DNA from: Psychrobacter sp. 72-O-c
Lineage (GTDB): Bacteria > Pseudomonadota > Gammaproteobacteria > Pseudomonadales > Moraxellaceae
Direction of reading: 5' to 3'
Length of the DNA stretch: 64,000 bases
Assembly (NCBI RefSeq): GCF_904846605.1
Contig: NZ_CAJHBI010000006.1
Location: 59,872 to 123,871 of the forward strand
The notes below the pieces were generated by a model that saw only the letters and a program-made list of their open reading frames with translations, had not been told where the DNA came from and made no database searches. Below are positions 57,031 through 64,000 of this stretch, piece by piece. How positions within the stretch are numbered: the stretch's first letter is position 1; each line of letters begins with the position of its first letter. The position numbers and the translations under genes are program-made.

Positions 57031-58974
57031 TTAACCTTCAAGCGTATCCCAACGCTCAAGCTTATGCATCATCTCATCTTCTATGATTAATAAGCGCTCA
57101 CTAGCTGCCGTTGCTGCATCAAAATCTTGATTAAACCATGAACCATCAGCCAGCTTTTCTTGTAGCTGAGTTTGTTCGGCTTCAAGAGCCGCAATCTCTT
57201 TTGGTAAATTATCAAGCTCACGCTGATCATTAAAATTAAGCTTTTTGGCCACTTTATTAGGCTTAGCTGCTGGCACTGATTTGTTAGTAGACTTACTATT
57301 GGCCGTACCATTATTTGGAGCGCGCGCTGCCTGTGCTGCTTGCTCACGTTTTTTCTGTACTAAATATTCTTGGTAGCCGCCAACATATTCTTTGACGATG
57401 CCTTTGCCGTCTTCATCTTGGTCAAATACCCAAGTTGAAGTAACCACGTTGTCCATAAAGGAGCGGTCATGGCTGATCAGCAATATCGTACCGCTAAAGC
57501 TACTGACCGATTCTTCTAATAGTTCAAGGGTTGCCATGTCCAAGTCATTGGTCGGCTCATCGAGCACTAGAATGTTGGCAGGTTTCAGCAGTTGCTTGGC
57601 CAATAACACCCGGTTACGCTCACCGCCCGATAAAGCCTTAACTGGCGTGCGTGCACGCTCTGGGGCAAACAAGAAGTCTTGCAGATAGCTCATAATATGG
57701 GTCTTGCGGCCACCAACTTCGACAAAGTCTGAGCCTTCTGAGACGTTCTGGGCAACACTGGCTTCTAGGTCTAACTGATCACGTAACTGGTCGAAAAATG
57801 CGATTTTCAGGCTAGTGCCTAATTCAACACTACCGGTTTTGGTCACTTCATCATCAGACATGTCGAGTAAGGCTTTAATAAGGGTGGTTTTGCCTGCGCC
57901 ATTAGGCCCGACAATACCAATCTTGTCACCACGCATAATGGAGGTAGTAAAGTTATCGACTAAGACATTACCATCGTACTCAAGATGTAAGTTTTTGACT
58001 TTACAGACCAACTTGCCACTTTTTTCACCTTGACCCATAGTAATGTTGACATTACCTACTTGCTCACGACGGTCTCCACGCTCTGCACGTAACGCTTTTA
58101 GGTCACGTACGCGCCCTTCGTTACGAGTACGGCGAGCTTTAATTCCTTGACGAATCCAAACTTCTTCTTGTGCCAGTTTTTTATCAAAGTTAGCGTTGTT
58201 TTTCTCTTCAGCTAATAATTGTAGCTCTTTTAGTTCTTGATAGCGTGCATACCCGCCTGCACCTTGAGTGACGTCATAGCTGGTCAACTGACCGCGATCA
58301 AGCTCGATGATACGAGTCGATAGTTTATTAACGAAAGCTCTATCATGGGTGACGAATAATAATGTCAGACCTTGCCAATCTAATAAGAAGCGCTCAAGCC
58401 ATTCGATACTCTCAACGTCCAAATGGTTGGTAGGCTCATCAAGGAGCAGCACATCAGGCTTAGTAACCAAAGAACGCGCCAGGAGCACACGGCGCTTACG
58501 ACCACCGGAGAGCGATGATAAGTCATCTTCTGGATCGAGTCCCATAGTTGTGATTAGACGGGTTGCCTCACGCTCTAAATCCCAGCCATGTACGGCATCG
58601 ATATCGTGCTGCAAATTTGCCATATGCTCGCACGCATCCATATCGCCATTAGCGCATAGATCGGTCTGCTTATTATAATTAATCAGTAGATCTGCGGTAC
58701 GGCGACTGCCGCCCATGACGATATCTAAGATTTTACCGTTGGTCTCGGGCACATCTTGTTCGAGCATAGCGACCCGCACGCTACTATTGATGATAACCTC
58801 GCCGCTATCAGGCTGCAACGAGCTATTAATCAGCTTAAACAAGGTAGATTTGCCTTCGCCGTTGCGGCCAATTAAGCACACGCGCTCGCCTGCATCGATA
58901 GCAAAATCAATGCCATCAAGAACAGGAGCGACGCCAAAGGCAAGGTGGATGTCTTTTAAATGTATCAGTGCCAT
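57031..58974 (-). CDS. uup: ABC-F family ATPase Uup
   Basis: A cytoplasmic 647-residue ABC-F protein with two ATPase cassettes. The first Walker A is CLIGRNGEGKSTLFKLI (about 34-50), with the signature LSSLSGGRKRRVLLARSL. The second Walker A is GIVGPNGAGKTTLIKAL (about 356), with ALSGGERNRVLLAKQLL and LDEPTNDLDMATLELL. ABC-F proteins act on the ribosome; Uup of E. coli also influences transposon precise excision. A basic linker and C-terminal coiled coil (from about 585, QRELDNLPKEIAALEAEQTQ) match Uup. It has no membrane domain. The uup name fits best over EttA because of this C-terminal extension. Confidence 0.93.
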   Translation of the reverse strand: MALIHLKDIHLAFGVAPVLDGIDFAIDAGERVCLIGRNGEGKSTLFKLINSSLQPDSGEVIINSSVRVAMLEQDVPETNGKILDIVMGGSRRTADLLINYNKQTDLCANGDMDACEHMANLQHDIDAVHGWDLEREATRLITTMGLDPEDDLSSLSGGRKRRVLLARSLVTKPDVLLLDEPTNHLDVESIEWLERFLLDWQGLTLLFVTHDRAFVNKLSTRIIELDRGQLTSYDVTQGAGGYARYQELKELQLLAEEKNNANFDKKLAQEEVWIRQGIKARRTRNEGRVRDLKALRAERGDRREQVGNVNITMGQGEKSGKLVCKVKNLHLEYDGNVLVDNFTTSIMRGDKIGIVGPNGAGKTTLIKALLDMSDDEVTKTGSVELGTSLKIAFFDQLRDQLDLEASVAQNVSEGSDFVEVGGRKTHIMSYLQDFLFAPERARTPVKALSGGERNRVLLAKQLLKPANILVLDEPTNDLDMATLELLEESVSSFSGTILLISHDRSFMDNVVTSTWVFDQDEDGKGIVKEYVGGYQEYLVQKKREQAAQAARAPNNGTANSKSTNKSVPAAKPNKVAKKLNFNDQRELDNLPKEIAALEAEQTQLQEKLADGSWFNQDFDAATAASERLLIIEDEMMHKLERWDTLEG

Positions 58975-59287
58975 AGAGTATCTTAAGCTTATATAATAGT
59001 GAGGTAGGGGTTGTTGCGAAATTGCGAGCAGTATAACATGCTGCCACGCGACTGTAGCGTGAGTAAGCGTTTTTTATGACTGTTATTTTATTGCTGCTAT
59101 CATCATAAAAGGCTATTAAGACGCTATTCATAACTACATATTAAGTAACAACGGCTTATAGAATTAAACATCTTAACAACTGAGATTATTGCCAATTGTT
59201 TACCAGTAGTCGTCTATCTATCCACGGCTCAGTTTATTCTTAGCTCAGTACGCGACACATCATAAACATTATAACATCGAGGAAAAT
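58975..59287. other. Divergent region between uup and slyX
   Basis: About 310 bases without a gene, presumably containing the two divergent promoters. No strong hairpin or repeat was seen. Confidence 0.4.
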
Positions 59288-59569
59288 ATGAACATATCTG
59301 CACCACAAGACCAAAACTTATCCAAGGCCCAAGACAATACTTCAGTAGTGCAATCTGAGTTGCAAGTACAAATGATCGAAATACAAATGAATATGGCGCA
59401 CCTTGAGCTAACGGTAGAGCGACTCGATGAGGTCATCACTCGGCAAGACAAGCATATTCGCGAGTTACAACGTCAACTACAGCTTGTTTATAAGCAAGTA
59501 GAAACCCAAAATGCAGATAGTGGTATCGCCCCGTTCGACGTTATGGCCGATAGACCACCACATTATTAA
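59288..59569 (+). CDS. slyX: SlyX family protein
   Basis: A 93-residue coiled-coil protein of the SlyX family, unknown in function. The heptad-rich core QMIEIQMNMAHLELTVERLD then EVITRQDKHIRELQRQLQ is the conserved part, and the C-terminal FDVMADRPPHY is the hallmark tail of SlyX. The N-terminal 28 residues are extra relative to E. coli SlyX (72 residues). The ATG has a GAGG site about 6 bases upstream. Confidence 0.9.
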   Translation: MNISAPQDQNLSKAQDNTSVVQSELQVQMIEIQMNMAHLELTVERLDEVITRQDKHIRELQRQLQLVYKQVETQNADSGIAPFDVMADRPPHY

Positions 59570-59883
59570 TTAGATGACAATCAGATACTAGCAAGATAAG
59601 TAGCCGTTAGATTTGCTGGTTTGATTTCAATAAATATCATAAAATTAATAATTGCTTATAAATAAGGTGGCGGTATGCAGCATTTTTATCGCATAGTAAA
59701 GAAACAATTGTATTCGCGTTGATGGATATAAATGTCTTCTACTGACTGTCCAGTCATAATAGAGCAATAATGTGTTTTTGTGGTTGTCTTAGTGTTTAAA
59801 AGGCATTAGTATCCTCTCCGGATGCCGTTTACCTACCATGTTTGGAGTAGCGGTAAAACAATGCGGATGTTTGGAGATATACA
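59570..59883. other. Leader region of the first FadL-like gene
   Basis: About 310 bases. The second half is conserved with the leader of the second fadL-like gene, including a palindrome and a -10-like CATAAT (59755-59760). No gene is evident. Confidence 0.55.
59743..59756 (+). promoter_or_regulatory. Palindrome TGACTGTCCAGTCA in the promoter of fadL-like gene 1
   Basis: TGACTG and CAGTCA are perfect 6-bp arms around TC. The element overlaps a -10-like CATAAT and is repeated nearly unchanged before the second gene (61430-61443). The conserved position suggests an operator. Confidence 0.5.
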
Positions 59884-61146
59884 ATGCGCCCTACCTTTCA
59901 CTTAAAAACTCTTGCGGTAGCCGTCGCTGCTTTTTCTGTCGCTAGCATGGCGAATGCTGCCGGTCTTGATCGTTCAGGTCAAGATATCACCGCATTCCTA
60001 CAAGATGGTTTATACGCTGAAGCCAGCTATACTTATATTGATGCTGATGTGAGTGGTTATGATAATGAGGCTAATACGGCTATTGATAAAAATGCCTATA
60101 AGCAAGGTAATAAAGTCGATGATATCGCTGAATCTTATGACTTTTTTCGTTATGGCGTAAAAGCAGATATCAATGATACCTTTAGCGTGGGTGTTTTATA
60201 CGACGAGCCTTTCGGCGCGGCTGCTGATTATAGCGGTGATAATAATTTTGTAGATGCAAGTGGTGAAGGTACTAATGTAGAAGTACGTACTGAAAGCATT
60301 ACCGGTATCATCGGTGCAAAACTTGGTGAAAATAAGAATTTCCAACTTTATGGCGGTCCAGTAGCTCAGCGTGTACAAGCTGATGTAAAACTACGTGGCG
60401 AGGCTTATAGCATAGCAAATGGTTATACTACACATATCAGTGCTGACCAAGATTATGGTTGGTTAGCGGGTGTTGCTTATAGCAAGCCTGAAATTGCCCT
60501 ACAAGCTGCATTAACGTATCGTTCAGAAATTGAACATAATACGCAAGCATCTGAAATCTATCCTCGTGTCGCTGGTCTACCTTCTAGCCTAGGGCTTTCA
60601 ACAAATAGAAGCGATACTATTGAGATTACCACCCCTAAATCTGTAAATTTTGATTTTCAAACCGGTATTAATCCTACTATGTTAGCCACGGCTAAAGTAC
60701 GCTGGGTACCATGGAGCGATTTTGCGATTACTCCATCGTTATATAATGAAAATAGTAAGGGGCTAATAGGTGTACCTGGTGTCTCTGGCATTCCTCCAGA
60801 AGGGTTAGACTTAGTTAGTTATGACAAAGATCAGTGGCAGGTAGAATTGGGTCTTGCCAAACGTCTAACACCAGCTTTAGCCGTTACTGGTAATGTTGGT
60901 TGGGATAGTGGTGCGGGTGATCCAACAACCTCTCTAGGTCCTATTGAAGGCTACTATAGTGTTGGTCTTGGCGCGAAGTATAACGTAACTCCAAACTGGG
61001 CAGTTTCAGCTGGTGGTAAATACCTATGGTTCGGTGATGCTGAAGGCCAAATCCCAAGCAAAACTATCGTTAGTAACTTTGAAGACAATGATGGCTATAT
61101 CGTTGGTGTGAAACTGTCTTATCAAGCCAAGCAAAATTTTAACTAG
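59884..61146 (+). CDS. OmpP1/FadL/TodX family outer-membrane protein (copy 1)
   Basis: A 420-residue beta-barrel porin with an N-terminal Sec signal (LAVAVAAFSVASMANAAG). After cleavage the mature protein starts GLDRSGQDITAFLQDG, with no typical FadL plug motif visible beyond this. Many alternating strands follow, and the last strand ends in VGVKLSYQAKQNFN, suited to Bam assembly. FadL-type proteins take up long-chain fatty acids or aromatic hydrocarbons. Copy 2 shares the signal, the TKVRW-like ATAKVRWVPWSDFAITP strand, WDSGAGDPTTSLGPIEGYYS and KYLWFGDA. The GGAG site before the ATG and the terminator after the stop are also repeated in copy 2. Confidence 0.85.
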   Translation: MRPTFHLKTLAVAVAAFSVASMANAAGLDRSGQDITAFLQDGLYAEASYTYIDADVSGYDNEANTAIDKNAYKQGNKVDDIAESYDFFRYGVKADINDTFSVGVLYDEPFGAAADYSGDNNFVDASGEGTNVEVRTESITGIIGAKLGENKNFQLYGGPVAQRVQADVKLRGEAYSIANGYTTHISADQDYGWLAGVAYSKPEIALQAALTYRSEIEHNTQASEIYPRVAGLPSSLGLSTNRSDTIEITTPKSVNFDFQTGINPTMLATAKVRWVPWSDFAITPSLYNENSKGLIGVPGVSGIPPEGLDLVSYDKDQWQVELGLAKRLTPALAVTGNVGWDSGAGDPTTSLGPIEGYYSVGLGAKYNVTPNWAVSAGGKYLWFGDAEGQIPSKTIVSNFEDNDGYIVGVKLSYQAKQNFN

Positions 61147-61195
61147 AGTGTAATAGGATTAGCCTTATGTAAGGTAAACTCTGTTATATACATAG

Positions 61196-61227
61196 AAAAA
61201 GCGATCCTTAATGGGTCGCTTTTTTTA
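61196..61227 (+). terminator. Terminator of fadL-like gene 1
   Basis: GCGATCC (61201-61207) pairs with GGGTCGC (61213-61219), with a T-run after and an A-run before. The stem sequence recurs after copy 2. Confidence 0.85.
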
Positions 61228-61340
61228 TTCAGCTTAAGTCAAAATAGTTAATATTTTAAAAGATCTAACCAAAAACGGCTTTTGAAGAAATATCAGAATC
61301 ATATATTATCTAATGTGATTGACACTCACGAATACAGATA

Positions 61341-61382
61341 GTGGTAGATATTGTGAAAGTAGTGGTAGATATTGTGAAAGCG
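61341..61382. repeat. 21-bp tandem duplication
   Basis: GTGGTAGATATTGTGAAAG occurs at 61341-61359 and again at 61362-61380, spaced by 21. It lies upstream of fadL-like gene 2 and is absent from the equivalent place in gene 1. Confidence 0.8.
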
Positions 61383-61429
61383 AATAAAATTTAGAGCAAT
61401 TGTATTAGAAGCTTGTTTACATGTTTTGT

Positions 61430-61443
61430 GTACTGTTCAGTCA
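61430..61443 (+). promoter_or_regulatory. Palindrome GTACTGTTCAGTCA in the promoter of fadL-like gene 2
   Basis: ACTG and CAGT flank TT; this matches the element at 59743-59756 in 11 of 14 positions by eye. The CATAAT after it is also conserved. Confidence 0.5.
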
Positions 61444-61601
61444 TAATAGGGAAATAAAGTACTTTAGTTGTTGTTTTAGTGTGAAAAAGGCATTAGTATT
61501 CAAATTAGGACACCGTTTACATCATTAGCATGTCGTGCAGTATCACTGCGACTTGCTAAATATAACAACGGTAAAACAACGAGGATGTTTGGAGATACAC
61601 A

Positions 61602-63083
61602 ATGCGCACTACTTTTCACTTAAAAACCCTTGTAGTAGCAATTGCTACTTTTTCTGTAGCCAGCGTTGCTAGCGCTGCTGGTCTTGATCGATCAGGTCAA
61701 GATATGACTGCCTTCTTACAAGATGGTGTCTATGCTGAAGCTGTATATACTTATATCGATGCCGATGTTAGTGGTTATGATAGTGCCAATAACAACCCTG
61801 GTGTTAATTCTTATGAGCGTGGTAACAAAACCGGAGATATCGCTGAAGGTTATGACTTTTTCCGTTATGGTGCAAAAGCCGATATTAACGACACCTTTAG
61901 TGTTGGTATCTTATATGATGAGCCCTTTGGTGCTGCTGCTGAATATACTGGTGATAGTAATTTTGTATCAAAAGGCGATGTCAATAACTCTATCATCGAG
62001 CTAACCAATGGTGATTTTAATGGCGCAACTATTGAACCTGAGATTACAAGATTAACGGGTGTTGCACAGGACACGTCGGCTACTCCAGAAGAAAGAGCCG
62101 CAGCTGGCGCTGGGGCAACAGCTCTTTCTACTGCCGTAGGAATAGCCAGAGCTGATGCAGGTGCTACCGTAGGCGAAAATACTAACGTAGAAGTTCGCAG
62201 TAATAGTATTACGGCTATTCTTGGTGCCAAGTTCGGTGCCAACAAGAATTTCCAAGTCTATGGTGGTCCAGTCGCTCAACGCATCAAGTCTGAAGTGAAG
62301 TTACGAGGACTTGCTTATGGTCCTGCTACTGGTTATACCTCGAATAGTAATGCTGATCAAGACTATGGTTATATAGCAGGTATGTCCTATAGTAAGCCTG
62401 AAATTGCACTAAAAGCGGCATTAACCTATCGTTCTGAAATTGATCACGATATGGATATCATTGAGACTTATCCTTTATTTGGTATCCTAACTGAAGCAGA
62501 AGCTCTCAGACAAGGAGCACCAGCTGCAACAGCGGCAGGCTTAGGGGCAGCAGCGGCCACTCAAAGGAATAAAATTGAGATTACTACGCCCAAATCAGTC
62601 AACTTTGATTTCCAGACTGGTCTTAACCCAACTACATTAGCAACAGCCAAAGTACGTTGGGTGCCATGGAGTGATTTTGTAATTACGCCACCGTTATATA
62701 ATGAAGTTAGTAAGAATAATAAGTTATATGAAGAAAACGGTTTAAACTTGGTTGAATACGAAGATGACCAGTGGCAAGTAGAAGTTGGTATTGCCAAACG
62801 TTTAGCACCAGCACTTGCCGTTAGTGGTACTGTTGGTTGGGATAGTGGTGCTGGCGATCCAACGACTTCACTAGGTCCTATCGAAGGGTATTATAGTGTT
62901 GGTCTTGGTGCCAAGTATAACGTCACCAAAAACTGGGCTGTATCAGCCGGTGGTAAATACTTATGGTTTGGCGATGCTCAAGGAGCACTACCAACTGACA
63001 AAATCGTTGCTGACTTCGAAGACAACGACGGTTATATTGTAGGTGTGAAGCTTTCTTACCAAGCAATGCAAAATTTTAACTAG
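61602..63083 (+). CDS. OmpP1/FadL/TodX family outer-membrane protein (copy 2)
   Basis: A 493-residue paralogue of copy 1, sharing the signal peptide, most barrel strands and the C-terminal VGVKLSYQAMQNFN. It is about 73 residues longer, mainly by two insertions. One of about 55-60 residues (near 130-190) contains ERAAAGAGATALSTAVGIAR. The other, of about 15-20 residues (near 295-325), is rich in Ala (GAPAATAAGLGAAAA). Both fall where extracellular loops or hatch segments are expected, so substrate selection or surface properties may differ from copy 1. The promoter element and terminator match those of copy 1. Confidence 0.85.
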   Translation: MRTTFHLKTLVVAIATFSVASVASAAGLDRSGQDMTAFLQDGVYAEAVYTYIDADVSGYDSANNNPGVNSYERGNKTGDIAEGYDFFRYGAKADINDTFSVGILYDEPFGAAAEYTGDSNFVSKGDVNNSIIELTNGDFNGATIEPEITRLTGVAQDTSATPEERAAAGAGATALSTAVGIARADAGATVGENTNVEVRSNSITAILGAKFGANKNFQVYGGPVAQRIKSEVKLRGLAYGPATGYTSNSNADQDYGYIAGMSYSKPEIALKAALTYRSEIDHDMDIIETYPLFGILTEAEALRQGAPAATAAGLGAAAATQRNKIEITTPKSVNFDFQTGLNPTTLATAKVRWVPWSDFVITPPLYNEVSKNNKLYEENGLNLVEYEDDQWQVEVGIAKRLAPALAVSGTVGWDSGAGDPTTSLGPIEGYYSVGLGAKYNVTKNWAVSAGGKYLWFGDAQGALPTDKIVADFEDNDGYIVGVKLSYQAMQNFN

Positions 63084-63132
63084 AGCTTAATAGCAATAGT
63101 CTTCTGTTGAAGTTAGCGCTATCGTCTAATAC

Positions 63133-63163
63133 AAAAAAGCGATCCATACAGGGTCGCTTTTTT
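63133..63163 (+). terminator. Terminator of fadL-like gene 2
   Basis: AAAAAAGCGATCC (63133-63145) pairs with GGGTCGCTTTTTT (63151-63163), one G-T pair. The same stem as after copy 1. Confidence 0.85.
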
Positions 63164-63620
63164 GTGGGCTCATATAAATTTTATAGGTTCATGTAAACAC
63201 TTTTGACTGATAAACAGCAAAGACACGCTTATCATTGACAACACAGTCTCTTCTATAGCTGCTCTAAGGTACGGAATTAGTCTTACCGTATTAGGGGCTC
63301 AAACCGACTTGGCTCAGCTCAGACCGCACTTGCAGGTGGCTACTTGATGTCCTTATCAGGTCGAATTGATACTATCGTGAATCAGGGATAAAAAAGGTAC
63401 TGGGATAATAAGAGAAAGTTGTAGCTGACTTATCAAAGCAAATCTATCAAGCGTATCTGCCTCTGTAACGGTATCATAAACCTATAGTGTCTGTTTACTA
63501 TAAAATCGCTACGGCGTTGGCCTTGTTAATTACACCAATATATTTTTTATCTTGTATGGTTTTCTTGTATAGTTGAGCCACTTTAAAACGAACACAGTAT
63601 GGCTAGGAGGAATTTTCACA

Positions 63621-63714
63621 GCCTCTGGAGTGACGTAGTTGCACAGCAAGCTACAAATATTTTACCCACTACACGGAATCATATGTGTGTCTATTTTATT
63701 TGGTACTGACTATA
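63621..63714. repeat. Dispersed repeat, copy B (partner at 19.4 kb)
   Basis: Begins GCCTCTGGAGTGACGTAGT and ends TTTGGTACTGACTATA, aligning with 19385-19497. The right edge, read in reverse, is TATAGTCAGTACCAAAT, close to TATAGTCAATAAACCAA at 63831, the probable left end of the IS630-like element, so both may come from related element termini. Confidence 0.7.
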
Positions 63715-63830
63715 TCTATACTATTGTAGATTGACTACAGGAGCCAACTGCCCACGCTTTTAGCAACTGCGTAGTTAATAGTGGTAGTTGCAGTGCAGTG
63801 TAGAGCCTAAGCTTGATTTGAATGTCGTAT

Positions 63831-64000
63831 TATAGTCAATAAACCAAAAAAGAACTACAATACCTAAATGACATACTCAAATGATTTTCGACAACTCGTA
63901 TTAAGCAAGATTGCAGCAGGGCAAACGGTACGCCGCGTTGCCCAAGACTTTAATATTAGCACCAAAACAGTCCAAGACTGGAAAAAGGGTGTTCCAAAGA
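63831..64000 (+). mobile_element. Left part of an IS630-like insertion sequence (cut by window end)
   Basis: TA at 63831-63832 (the usual IS630 target) is followed by TAGTCAATAAACCAAAAAAG, a likely terminal inverted repeat, 35 bases before the transposase start. The right end lies outside the window, so the limits are provisional. Confidence 0.55.
63868..64000 (+). CDS. IS630-like transposase, N-terminal part (truncated by window end)
   Basis: The open frame from the ATG at 63868 runs past the window end. The 44 visible residues (MTYSNDFRQLVLSKIAAGQT, then VRRVAQDFNISTKTVQDWKK) form a helix-turn-helix typical of the N-terminal DNA-binding domain of IS630-family transposases. The catalytic DDE domain would be downstream and cannot be seen. 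No ribosome binding site is obvious, as is common for transposases. Confidence 0.75.
   Translation, partial: MTYSNDFRQLVLSKIAAGQTVRRVAQDFNISTKTVQDWKKGVPK

Larger units (their letters stand above)
61147..61601. other. Region between the two fadL-like genes
   Basis: About 455 bases with a terminator (61196-61227), a 21-bp tandem duplication (61341-61382) and the conserved promoter palindrome (61430-61443). No gene is evident. Confidence 0.5.
63084..63867. other. Intergenic region between fadL-like gene 2 and the transposase
   Basis: About 780 bases without an intact gene. It includes a terminator (63133-63163), the second copy of the dispersed repeat (63621-63714) and the probable left terminus of an IS630-like element at about 63833. 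Confidence 0.5.

Noticed and set aside
61865..62245. 126-residue minus-strand ORF inside fadL-like gene 2
   Set aside because: An antisense shadow of the Ala-rich insertion; no start signal and no recognisable domain.
1..64000. CRISPR array, toxin-antitoxin pair or known antiphage defence system
   Set aside because: No regularly spaced identical repeats and no cas, toxin-antitoxin or recognised defence genes were seen; the accessory genes are metabolic and regulatory.

Overview
The window looks like a chromosomal stretch of a Moraxellaceae gammaproteobacterium, most probably Psychrobacter. The basis is moderate-to-low GC, the conserved blocks petABC-sspA-sspB, nudC-fimL and mrp/dcd near metG, an RNase HI-DnaQ fusion, and many secondary transporters for osmolytes and organic acids. 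The species call is inference from gene content and protein character; no database was searched.

Layout. 0-11 kb: ClpB disaggregase, a lipoprotein PQQ-type sugar dehydrogenase, two tandem BCCT (betaine/choline-type) transporters with near-identical terminators, a Kazal-like lipoprotein, a DUF3144 protein and MetK. 11.4-18.1 kb, all on the minus strand: fimL, nudC, an orphan soluble RnfB-like ferredoxin and nth, preceded by the rnhA-dnaQ fusion. 18.4-21.9 kb: small lipoprotein and membrane proteins, a DUF1232 protein and a Tat-signal LD-carboxypeptidase. 21.9-31.5 kb is the most accessory-looking part: an M20 amidohydrolase plus DUF3100 membrane protein, a MalT/LAL-type LuxR regulator, two SDR oxidoreductases and a ChrR-like cupin. 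Two decayed tyrosine-integrase tails (about 25.07-25.17 and 30.72-31.13 kb) bracket the regulator/SDR/cupin genes, and the second relic lies immediately downstream of tRNA-Leu(TAA), next to tRNA-Cys(GCA). This looks like a decayed tRNA-associated island with retained metabolic cargo.

31.7-46.9 kb: a sodium:solute symporter with a 44-residue single-helix partner, FdhF/YdeP-type molybdopterin oxidoreductase with FdhD, a TrpXYZ-like ABC importer with two tandem substrate-binding lipoproteins, MetG, and a GntP permease divergent from scoA-scoB-3-hydroxybutyrate dehydrogenase (a ketone-body utilisation module). 49.8-59.6 kb is mostly housekeeping: Mrp, a deletion-bearing DUF2804 pseudogene, Dcd, SspB, SspA, the cytochrome bc1 complex, Uup and SlyX. 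59.9-63.1 kb carries two tandem FadL-type outer-membrane proteins with conserved leaders, a shared palindromic promoter element and matching terminators. The window ends inside an IS630-like transposase whose probable left terminus resembles one edge of a 95-113 bp repeat found at 19.4 and 63.6 kb.

I found no CRISPR array, rRNA or intact prophage. The strongest leads are the integrase-bracketed LAL/SDR/cupin module, the small symporter partner, the orphan RnfB, the rnhA-dnaQ fusion and the duplicated FadL promoter palindrome. None of these alone proves a new system.
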